A stretch of DNA of 64,000 nucleotides from Zygnema cylindricum. Taxonomy: Eukaryota; Streptophyta; Zygnematophyceae; Zygnematales; Zygnemataceae. The stretch's first letter is position 1, and each line of letters opens with the position of its first letter. This document shows, piece by piece, positions 36,201 to 47,700 of the stretch. The notes under the pieces were generated by a model, which worked only from the letters and a program-made list of their open reading frames with translations, was not told the DNA's origin and searched no databases. Both the position numbers and the translations under genes were made by a program. The stretch spans positions 195,901 through 259,900 of the forward strand of contig JBBHKE010001687.1 in the NCBI GenBank assembly GCA_037447655.1, read 5' to 3'.

Positions 36201-38195
36201 GGGAATTACTTCAGAAGCTGTCACCGCTAAGAACAAGGGCAAGTCACCAAAAATATCCTCAGAGACTAGTAACCATGGACGTTCAGATCAGATACTCTCT
36301 AGTCATGATGGTGATAAGCCACATTTTGATGTTACAGACCGAAAAAGTGGACTAACAATAGATGCAGTGACAGTTAATACTGGAGACCAGAGCTCTCCAG
36401 GTCAAATGTGGGAAGGTGTTGAGTCAAGGGTATTTGAGGAATCTTATTCTGGTGAGGTTTCTCCATCGGGGAGCTGTGGTAGTGGTCACAATATTAGTAA
36501 TGACGAGAGTCCTATTGCAGAAAGGCAACAGTCTCAACTTCTGGAGGATGGAGTTATACGTGAGGAGTCTCGAGGGTTGGAATGGATGCAGGGTGTAAAA
36601 GGCCAGGAGGTAGATGGAGAGGCAGGAAAAGCAAGAAAGGAAGTGAGGTTAAAGGAAGGAGTAGAAACTGCGGTTCCTACAGATGAAGGAGCTCAGGCAA
36701 ACCAAAATAATGTATCAAGCAAGAGAGCAAAACCGATAATTGTGCCTATTGTCTTGAAGATGGATGAGGACGACCATTTGGTGAGTCAGAATAACAATGT
36801 GAATGCCATGCCACTTTTAGGACGTTTTTAGTGTAGCTTAGGGTTACTTTAGGAAGAATATAAAAGCGGCTATGAGCTTCATGACCACTGTGATTATTCT
36901 CGAAACAAATGAAGGGGCGAGAGTCTTGCTAAGATTAGAGGGAGGTCCTTGAGAATTGTAATAATTGATACAGGTTGTGGGATTTCAGACACTACTGGCG
37001 GAATGGAGGTCTTGTCATATGACTGATGGAGATCAGCAGCTAGAGGTAATTTTTCCGGTCTTGTTTTGCGCTAGTATGGGGCAACATCTTAATGGTTTCT
37101 GCAACCTATCCAACATATGCTTCTGAAGCAATCCGTAGTTGATATTCGATGCTAATATGTGTGGTTCATTGGGTGGATAAAGGTGGATGACCGAACTTTA
37201 CTCAAAAGGCTTCGCATCATTCAAGATTACTTGTGTTCATTTGAGGAGGAGGTATGGTTTCAGTTCAAGGACGCCACGGCGTTTGTTTTTTCGCTTTTTT
37301 GTTTTGTTTTTTGCATTTGCATTTGCTCCAGGACCGTTCCCTTCTTCTTTTGGTGTCTCGATTGCCGACTCTTTCAGATCGTCAATGAAGCGGCAGTTAG
37401 GTTATGACATCAAATCCCTTTCCAGCCCACACGTAAATTGAAAAAGACCTGCAACTCTTTTAAATTGGCATTTCCTGGATGGCCTCATCAAGATCTCTCT
37501 CTCTCATCTTATAGCTCGATGCCCAACGTTTTTAACTCTCAGTGAGCTAACGTGTTAGCTCTCATTAGGCTTTTAGAAGGAAAAAGCATTTGGATGATGT
37601 AGTTAACAAGTGATCTAGATTTGAGGTGCTTAGACCATTTACTCAAGGGCATAATAGATATGGACTGGTTGCAGTCTGTTTCTTGTGAATCTCTTAAACT
37701 CACAAACAGGCTTTCCATGCAGGGTGTGGCTGTTGTAAATGTATCGGCAACTACCTTTTCTAAAACGTTAGACTGGTTGCATGTTTTTCTACTTCAGGTG
37801 AGTTTCCAAGAATTGTGTCTTATTGGGATTGTCTTCGTCTGGATATTTTGAACCAAATGTGTGGCTACCAAAGTAGTTTTAGTCATTTTTTAAATGTGCG
37901 AAATAGTAAGCCCATACAACATGTTTTTTTGTGTTACGATATTCAGAAAACCCATACTGAATGAGTTGAAATAATTTTAAGGAGTGGTAGTTTATGGTAG
38001 GAGGGCAAAATAATGGCACCAAATTAAGTGTTATTTAAGACTAATAACGATCCATAGAAAATTAGTCGTTAAACATTGTTTCAGTCCGGAGGTTTGTCCC
38101 TCCAAATTACTCCAGGCTCATAGAAATTGCCTCTCGTTTTCTTTATATCCTTGCAGAAAATTGAGCAAGGGTGCACACCACCTGTTGCTCCCTAA
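33221..38195 (+). CDS. LPA1: LPA1-like protein with P-loop kinase (2-phosphoglycerate kinase-related) domain
   Basis: Exons 33221-33307, 33605-33855, 34944-35058, 35503-35638, 35766-35821, 35944-36780, 36989-37045, 37183-37251, 37723-37797, 38157-38195; GT-AG throughout, phases close, 573 residues. N-terminal region about 25-112: KYDFVKVRVWLG and SRMLTVTRIPAVVAIKIAL, an ATP-cone-like part of this family. The Walker A motif GAACVGKS is at residues 127-134, then TDIVYELLRTS and VWARDF, and EHLDPSLF. After a long polar, Ser/Glu-rich insert (exon 6) the kinase-like domain resumes with IIVPIVLKM, LLAEWRSCH, IIQDYLCSF, FSKTLDWLH and IEQGC. Plant LPA1 genes affect seed phytate; the enzyme activity is not settled. 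The interrupted domain is normal for the plant family. It ends a little shorter than I expect for angiosperm members. Intron 2 carries a MITE. Confidence 0.93.
34683..34885. mobile_element. TA-type MITE in LPA1 intron 2 (diverged copy)
   Basis: The right end TTAATAGCGATGGAGGTGTTG and left end AGTGTTGCCAATCCCTATTAGAG are weak inverted repeats of each other. The length (about 203 bp) and inner block (tagtttagtg, cacgtgg) match the copies at 373 and 30,143. The ends are worn, so boundaries are approximate. Confidence 0.5.
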
Positions 38196-40959
38196 TGTCT
38201 TGGCATTCTCATTAAAAGTGGGATCGTTTTATTAAATAGTTACGCAATCCTTACATTTTCAATCAGTCAAGTCTAAATCTCATGTTTCGTTTTAACAAAC
38301 GTCTCAAGTTTCACGGTTAGGATCGACATTTTTTTCATGAATGGAAAGTCCTGACGATGGAATCACTGTATATAAAGCATTTGGTTTATCTATATTAGAG
38401 GAACGGAGATTTTTACGGTGGCTTTTTGATGATGTCGATTCCCAAAAACTTCAAAATTGATAAAAGATGTTCTTTTTCTTCAACCTATACATTTTCATAC
38501 GGTGACAGGACAGACTATGAGGTTTTTCTTGCAGTCCTCACTTTGGAAAACTATATTTTTGATGCAAAAATTTGTTTAATAGAGATTAGATGTGGTTCTC
38601 GGTTTAAAATGGTTCCGGAGTTTGTTTTATTTTATAGTTTCTGGAGAAACTTTGCCCGGTAAAGCAAAAACTGGAATTGGTTGATATGTGTTTTAGGTAT
38701 AAGAAAAGTCTATTGAAAAGTGGCTCACGTTCTGGTTTTTGGTTGCAGTACATATAATAGCTTGTATTTACTTTCGATTTGAAGTTCTTCTTTTGCCCTT
38801 CATGATGCATAATAATTGTTTGTTGTAGTAATATCAGCATTGAAACTGTGGAAAGTTGTTTTAAACTACTTAAGTTGTTAAGCGAGCCTTTCTATATTTT
38901 GATAATGTTATCGTTTTTTTATTATTCTTATAATTTTATTTTTTTTGGTTTTTTTCCGATTTTCTAGGAGAATATGTATGTCATTAAGCCGTTTTTCAGT
39001 AGTCACTGCATTCTTTAGAAGAACATTCGGAAATGGGAAAAAATCAGCAAGGCCAAAACCGCCATTCATTTCCCACATCCCGCTGTTCGATCATACATTT
39101 CAGGCTAAAAAAAAAAACAGTAAATAGCAGAAAACGAATGGGACAAAAAATTACAAAAAAGCATGTCTATTTCATTGTGTCAAAAATTCAATTCGTTACT
39201 ACATAATATGTGACAATATTAGAAAAGAGGGATGAAAACTACAATGCCAAAATCAGAAAGGAGAAATAATTAAACAATGTTGACAAAATAGTTGTCACCT
39301 GACGCATGCGAGTTCGAAAATGTACACAAGTCTTGTTCACACCAGGCTGTTAGTTGACATCTGTATATGCTGAGGTTGAATAAACTGTATTTATCCCATT
39401 TAATTCTACTTTTGACTTCTGCTCTGCTTCTACTCTTCACATTCACTGACACTGTTGTCTGTATGGACTTACTACCACAATATTTTTGTTGCCAAGTGCG
39501 TGCCCTGGTAGTGTTACTAAACAGCCTCAAAACTCAGGAGGAAAAAGTTGAAGAAGAAAAAAGAAACTAGAAGTGACTTGTCTGAAAAAAGGAAAAGAGG
39601 CAGAAACGAGATGAAAACAAGTTAGGGGGAACGCAACGTATAGACACGGAAATTGTTACTTAAACGATTACCTTTGGATGGAGATACATCCAGTGGTGGA
39701 CATGAACAAAAATTACGTGACTGAGATGGTACTGAACTTAAACCCTAAAAAAACCACACCATATTTGGCATCCGTGCCCAATCTTCGGTGAGTTGCCGTG
39801 TTTTTCATTTTGAGTTTGGGTGCTTTTATGTTACTTGCAATTTTTATGTGGTCACGTTGCATTCTTTGTTTTTTATTGCCCCGCTTGTAGTTTTTCAGTT
39901 TTGGCCATGCCACCCCTTTTGTACCCCCGAACTCAGATGGTTCACCATTGTGCTTTTTAATTTATCCTGTGTTTTTTTTTAATTTTCAGACGAGCCCAAA
40001 TGTAAAGCGAGCAAATTTCAGAAGTAGCCAGATAGTGGGGAATAAGATTTTGTCAAATATTCTTGATGGAGCTTCAGCATCATCATCTGTTTTCCATTAT
40101 TCACATCCAGAGGTAAGAAAATATTGGACTCCCCAACATGCAGAATCTGCTTCCTCAAGTTTCCTCCTTACCGGCCCTCCTGCTTTCATGTTTCCTTCCT
40201 GTTTTTCCTTTCCTTCCCTTCCTTCCTTCCTCCCCTTTCCTCCTCCATTCCTCCCTCCTTGATTTCTTTAGGTAATTAATACCCTTTTCTAGTGTTAAAA
40301 CACTTAAAACACATTGCAAAATACAGGTGAAGCCATCCTGCTAATACTACACATTCAAACTAATATTCAATCTAAAAGTTTAAGATGCAAAAAAATGTCT
40401 ACTCAATTTTTATTTTTTTTCAAACTTGAACATGCTCTGCGACAACCAATCCCAACAATATCTTTTATGTGAACCAACAATAACTAAATTTCTTAACCAC
40501 AAGTACAAAAATACAAGTCCTGCTGTTCATCACTTCTCCTCTTGACCTCACCTTTCAAAAATGTTCCGAACCATCATCGACCATTTGTGATCTCACAAAA
40601 TGTGAACGAGTGCCTCCAAAGTACAATTTCACAACAATAAATTATCCACCAAAAAAACAGCCAGAAGTACTTCCAAAAGGTCATAACTTGCCCATAGGGT
40701 TTTACTTTAAGACATAACATATATGGAGAAAACATTCAACAGAGGAACCTTTTTTATTTAAAACACCATGATACCAACAGTCAAAAGATCCTTCTCATAT
40801 ACAGAACTATTTATTAAACACATAAATTGCGTTAGGGGTTTCAAGACTACACTCTCCCACCCTCTGAAAGATATAAACGAATCACCGAAAATCGAACCCC
40901 TCTCTCTCTCCTCCCTCCTTACAATGTTACAGTTGTCACAGCTTTGTAGCTCCTGGAGA
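38196..40959. other. Intergenic between convergent LPA1 and PAN2
   Basis: About 2.8 kb. Contains a MITE-like end (actaataacgatccatag near 38,040 lies just before it, in the last LPA1 intron), the dispersed repeat at 39,790-39,975, an exon-like open stretch at 39,990-40,112, and a C/T-rich patch near 40,190-40,260. No complete gene. Confidence 0.5.
39790..39975 (+). repeat. Dispersed ~200-bp repeat, copy 2
   Basis: Matches 21,006-21,205 with insertions between the two conserved blocks (TTCATTTTGAGTTTGGGTGC and CCATGCCACCCCTTTTGTAC). Confidence 0.8.
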
Positions 40960-41684
40960 CTACTTTACTCCTCCATTCCCCATCTCCCAGCCATGGCGTC
41001 GCCCATAGTGGTATATTTCCAACAGCTGACGGAGCATATTGCATGGAAACAGTTGTGAGCCATCAGTTTGTCAGTTAACAGTCAACGAAAGGAGAGAAAG
41101 GGAGAGGGAGAGATATGGACATGACCTTCCCTTAGCTGACATTGTTCGCCCAAGGCGGAGGGTGAGGGAGAGGAGAGGGAGAGGAGAGGGACGGGGAGAG
41201 AAAGAGGGAGAGGGAGAGAGGGAGAGGAGGGAGAGAAGGAGAGGGAGAGAGAGGGGGAGGGAGAGAAGGAGAGGAGAGGGAGAGGAGAGGGAAGTGGAGA
41301 GAGGAGAGGAGGGAGAGAAGGAGACGGAAGGGGAGAGAGGAGAGGAGGGAGAGAAGGAGAGGGAGAGAGAGAAAGGGGAGGGAGAGATAGCAGAAAAGAG
41401 AGGAGAGAGAGGGGGAGAGGGAGAGACAGAGGGAGAGGGAGAGCAAGAAGGAGAGGGGGAGGGGAGGGAGAGGGGGAGGCAGAGGGCAAGAGAGAGGACG
41501 AGAGAGAGGGAGAGCGAGAGGGAGTAGGAGAGGGAGTGGGAGTGGGAGCGGGAGAGGGAGAGGGAGAGGGAGAGGGAGAGGGAGAGGGAGAGGGAGAGGG
41601 AGAGGGAGAGGGAGAGGGGGAGAGGGAGAGAGGGAGAGGGAGAGGGGGAGAGGGGGAGAGGGGGAGAGGGAGAGAGGAGAGGGA

Positions 41685-41734
<50 letters not shown>

Positions 41735-44700
41735 TCGCCTGCCTTTTCTTGAAACTCGCCAGAGGCCATCAATTCCTTATACTTGTCGTAAAGTCGAAGG
41801 GCCTGTCAATAGGAGAGTCCACGAGTCAGTCCTGCCTGTATGAATTACTGGTTAAAATGCAATTTTTTTGGAAAAAAGATTTTTCTTTCAAAACTTTAAG
41901 CTTTTCTAGGGAGACAACGAAATAGTATTTGAAAATTGTATTTATTTTTGTTGATTCCATATAAACCATTTCCAGCCATATGAAAAAAAAAAAATGGGTC
42001 AGTGTGAACTTATGTTTATAAAACGCGAGAGCCAGAACGGGAGTACTAATTGGTCAAAAATGTTAATTAAACCAATTGCTAAAGTCCAAAAACACTATTT
42101 CTAAATAGTTTTTTATAATGGTTTGAAAAAACGCCCCATTTGATTGCAAAGTAGCAATATCAAAGTAGCAACATCAAAGTAGCAAATATTGTAATCATTT
42201 TGGTTTTAAAACAATTGCTTTGTTTTCATCTTGCTTGAAACAAATTTGAAAGTTTGGTTAAAAAATAAAAAAACCACGGATTGACCACTGGACCGGACCA
42301 CCTGATCACCGGTTTTGGCCATTTTGTCTTTTTTTTACCATTTAAAAACTTGAGCTTTTTCGTTTAGATGTCCATGAAATACACAACAATAGTAGGTTTA
42401 CAGAGAAAATGAAGAAGATAAAAAAGAAAAAAAAAGGGAAATAAAGAGGAGAGGCAATGAAAGGACGAAGAAAAAGGAGAAAAAGGAAAGGGAAAGGAAA
42501 GAAGAGGAGAGAAAATAGAGAACAGGTCGAACAGAGAGGAATGACGAGGAAAGTGATGGAAGAAAGGAAAGGAGGCAGAGGAGAAGCACGAGAAAGAGGG
42601 GAAGTGAGAGGAGAAAAGAAGAACAGAGAGGGGAGCGGAGAGAGGGCAGAGGGGAGGGGGGAAAGGTGAGAGAAGAGGAGAGTTCACCGTGCGAGCATCT
42701 TCAATACTGTCGTGAGTTTCCTTCTGGATATCAATCTGCTCCATCCCTCAACCCACAGCCAATTTCACTACTTCAGGCCCCTGACAAAAAATAAAAAATA
42801 AAGAAGAAGATATCAAAAACGAAAAAATAAAAGGATAGACATGGGCAATGAAATTCAGAATAGGGTGTGAAAAAGGGTGACAAGATGTAGTGGGTCTAAT
42901 ATTCATTCAAAATCCTATGGCTTCACTTATGCTTTAAATGAATCACAACAATAAAAAGAAAGAGAAATAGAATAAAGACAAACTCGAGAAGAAAAAAAGG
43001 CGACTTTTAAAGGAAGCAAAGTGAGGAAATTGTCGAAGAGCAGAAAGTAGAGGAACCTTGAGCAGATAAGAGGCTAGGAAGCGGAGAGAGAGCTTCCTCT
43101 GTCTCTTGAGATGGAAAAGATCCACTGTATCCACCACCTGAAAGACACGCCAAAACACCTCTCTCCCTCAGATCTTCACTCCACTCTCTCTCCCTCCCGC
43201 CCCCACTATCCCCCTCCCTTACCATCTTCCTTCCCCTTCCTCTCTCCTGTTCCATTCCTCTACGCCTCTCCCTCCCCTACTCTTTAAGTTCAGGTTAACT
43301 CTCTCCACGACCTTTCCGACCTCTTCCCCTCAGTCTACTCTCCCTCTTCTCCCTCCATGCCTCCACCTCCGCTCGCTCTACTCCTCCACCTTTCTTTTCT
43401 CTTCCTCCCTCCCATCCCTCTCCTCCCCTTCCTCCCCCTCTCCCTCTCTCCCTCCCCCTCCCTCCTGTCCCACCTGCTCTTGCGGCACAACCATGTTGAT
43501 GATGCGGAAGTCCTTTTTCAAACCGTGGCCCACAAGAGTGCATCCCATGTCCACCTGCCCTCCCCCTCTCTCCCTCCCCTCCCTCCCTCTCCAACCAATC
43601 AGGAGGTGTTTGGATTACCACCGTTTTTACGATTTCAAAACAACAGTTTATAAGGGATCTTAACACAACTAATCGACTTACATTTACATTGATAATTATA
43701 CTTCATCATACACTGTGTTTCTATCCATACTGGTTTTTGTATAGGAAAAAGGTCCTGCACTGCTAGTTGTAAAGTTCAGTTACAGAAAGTGTTACTGGCT
43801 ACAGAATTCAGATACCCAAGTGTTACTGACTAACGGATTTCAGTTTCAAGTACAGGTAACTGAATTAAGTTAAAAGAGGTAATAAGTTCAGTTCTGGTTA
43901 CAGAACTGAGGTTTAAGAGCACCATAAAATCTATGTATGAGAGTGATACTGGTTAAATAATTTAGCTACAAGAGAGTTTAAAAACACAGTTACAATAGTG
44001 TGACTGGTTACAAAATTCAGTTGCAGAGTGTTACTGGTAACGGAACTCAGTTTCAAGTGAGTCACTGGTTGCAAACATTCGTCATAAAGTTTTACTACTT
44101 CCAGAATTTTACCGAAAGTATTACTGCTTTCAGAATTTAATTTATATAACAAAAAAAAAAACAGTAAAACCCAATTATAGAATTCAATAGAATACTGTAG
44201 ATTACTCCCTCTACCAACACTGAGGTCCATTCCCTCTCCAACTTCCACTTCACCTCTCTCTCGACAATTCTTCTCAGTTAAACCCCGCAAGATCCCCAAA
44301 ATCCAGTGTTGTGTATCGGCAAGAAATTTATCGAGATAACTCCGATACCGATAGTTATCGGTTATCGAACAGTCAGGGATCCTGATATATCGCTCCGAGA
44401 CCAACAAATTCCTTATCGGCGATAAGTAGAAAAAATATAGTACGATATATAATCGTACTTTATAATATACTGTATTATATTTTTTACTGAATATAGCGTG
44501 GCATGTCACGTGCGGCAATCTGTTCCGTACTATGTGTAACGGAATAACGGCAGTTCAGTACGACAGAATAAGCCGTACAATTGTACGGTAAGAACCGTAA
44601 AATTATCGCCGACAGTTATCGGTACCAGTGTTATTGCGATAAAAAACCGATAATATCAGTTTTTTATCGGCGATAACACCAGTTTCAATATATCGTGCCA

Positions 44701-47700
44701 ATATATCGATTATCGGCAAGCCAAAAAAAGGTACATATCGATTATCGGCAAAACCTTGCCGATACACAACACTACCAAAATCCCTTGCCATATTTTGCCC
44801 TTGTCTAGATCTCGACTACCCCACTATTTTCGGTTTCCAAAACAACAAAAGGCCTCTGACCAGGTATCGCAACTTGATGTAGGCCTTCTTCATGCTGATC
44901 AAGTGATGCTCAGAGACGCCCTCATCCTGCACCCCAATGGTCATCCCTCTCCCTCCCCCTCTCCTCCATCAATATCTTCCCTCTCCCTCATCCACCCCTG
45001 CCTCATTTTTTTCCTCTAACCTCCCCGAGCCACTACTCTCGTTCCAGACTCTAAAAAGACATTCCACCAGACCTCCTTCCTCCATGAGAACGGACAGCCA
45101 TGCAAGAAACTTCTTCGACATACCCCTCCCTCTCTCCTTATCTCTCCCTCTCCATTTCCCTCACTCTTATTTGTCCAGCCTAAAAGCAAACCGGCCTGGT
45201 TTTACAAGAGGGGAAACCATTGAGATTACAATAATGCCTCTTCCCACCTGACTCCCTCCCCCTCCCTCCCTCTCCCCCCCTCTCCCTCCCTCCCTCTCGC
45301 GTCTCACCAGGTCCCCATGCTGCAAGCCGGAGTAGCGAGTCAAGTAGTCGTACACCGGCTCCACCTGCCAACCGCCCTCTCTGTCTCTCAGGCTCCGGAA
45401 CGAGGGGAGAGAGATAGGAGACAGAGACGGAGGGAGAGGGATAGGGAGAGGGGGAGGGGGAGAGGGAGGAGGAGAGGAGGGACATTTCCACACTAAGCAC
45501 TGAGCCTTGGGAAGAAAGTGTGTTGACCTCGGTCCACACTTAAAATGGTGAGCATGAGACACGAGTCCGGGAGAATAACAGCGGCAAAATTGCAGCAGGA
45601 GGGGGAGAGGACGTAGGGGGGAGGAAGGTCGAAAGGCATAAGGGGGGAGTCAGGGAGGCAGGGAGGGAGTAAAGAACTCACTGTTCGAATGTAATCATCA
45701 ATGCAACAAACACCGGTATTAGGACCCTCTCCTCGAACCTAAAAACGAAAGAAGAAAAGAGAGAGAAAGGGTTAGAAAAGGATAGTGAGAGTGAGGTCTG
45801 GACATGTCTTCCACCATCCACCTCCATCTCCAATTGTGAGAGATTTCTGCCTCAAAAAAAACTATTATTTTTAACCGCTGTACAGGCTCGCAAATGATAA
45901 TATGGAAAGAAATGGAAGACCCGGAGGGACGTCGAAACAGAGAGAGGAGCGAGTTCTTCTAGTCCAGCAATTTATCTTATCCTCAACTCCAGGATTCCAG
46001 GATTTCTTCCTTTTTTTTTCCATAACTCATGTAGCAAGATTTCGTTTTCAAACCATTTAAGAAAACAAAATTGGCTACACTATGTCTTTCAGACCATACG
46101 CTTAAAAGAAAAAAAAAACTAAAACAAAAAGGGCAATGGGACTCTCAGTCAATTGATTAGCATCCCAAATCACGGAAAAGGAACTACATAAATACATAAA
46201 CATGACATGAGAAATGTAAACATACCACACTCACTCGGGCGAGACCGAGACGTGACGGCCTCTGAACAAACTCACTGCCATCCTCACGAATGCCCTGAGA
46301 CCATGGATTTCCATGAACGACATGTAAAGACAAAAAGCCTCAAAAAGAAAGAGACCCTGACTACACATCAAGGGCAACACATGTCAAAATCCGAAGTAAT
46401 TCTAACCCTTCCCCAGACTCTTCTCCTTCACTGCCCACCTGTAATCAGTAAAGAGTGCACGGACTACTTTCCAAGATATCGACCCTGTTTATCTTCTTCT
46501 GTTTGTGAATGGCTATTCGCATTGATAATACTAAGTTTGTCCCGGTTTGGTTTGCCTTCTGAACAAAAAATAGTGTCAATACTAAATTGGTTTCTTCTTA
46601 ACACTATTTGTGGTTCATAATCGTCCACGTCATTTAACCTGGAAATATAAGTATTAACTCTAAAACAGGCTACTAATTATTTCTAAACGTTAATGGCGAT
46701 TCACGGTGTACTTACCTACCTATTCACCTTTGCATCCGAGTATCATTCCCGAAGAGAGAGGGTGAGAACACGGAAGAGTGAGAGATGGAAGCTTCGATTC
46801 TGCCTAACTACACCGTGTTCTCCTATTAGTGTTATGGTTTTTTTCGTCACTAATCATGCACTCATGTCCGAATTCCGATTGGAGGTGGCCAATCGAAAGG
46901 AGAGATTCTTACTTTTCAATCACGACAGTCGCATTAATAATCTGACAAGTGTGCACGAAGAAAAGTCGATTCAAGTGGCGAAAAAAACATGAACGCTAAT
47001 AGCGATAGAACCATAATTCCCCCAGAATTTACCCGATTGGAAACCCTTTCTGAAATAAGCATTACCAATTCTGGAGCTGCCAGAGCCACAAATTCGGCGT
47101 CAATTCCCAGCAGCATGCCCTGCAACCCTTCCATAAAAATAAAGTTTGTAAACAAATCACACATGAAAAAGGCTCGAATGCTCAAAACATCACTGAAACA
47201 GAAGAAAAAGTCATCGTAAAAACTATGTTATGGACGACAATCGTTCCGAAACAAGTCGTGAAAACAAGAGCAACCGATTGCAAACATTACATAAACTTTC
47301 GAACATGGGAAGCATGTTCAATCCTCAAAACATACCTTCATTTTAACGAGCTTAATACAATCTAACATGATGTAACTTAGCAAAACCCTACGGGATCATA
47401 TCATAATGTAATGTAGCATCCCACTTCCTATACAAGCCACCACAAGGTCTTGTTAAAAGCCTCAAAAACATGCGAGGGAGACAAGAGCTCCCTCTTCCTT
47501 CTTTCCCTCCACCCACTGGTCTGGGCTGTTCTCGGGGCAGCTCCAAAGGCCAGAACGAACGTGGACCCTCTGATCGACTTGGTTCCATTACGAGCCGCTT
47601 AAATAAATCGTCCGAGATGGGAGACGAGCGTACAAGGGGCTGCCACGTGGCAACTTTCCTCTGTCATTTTTTCTCCTTAAAAAGCAACCCATGTTATTGC

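Noticed and set aside
41039-41925. Arg/Glu/Gly-rich plus-strand ORFs over the GA tract
   Set aside because: Pure microsatellite translation; opposite strand to PAN2 exons at 41,743-41,802 and 40,960-41,025.
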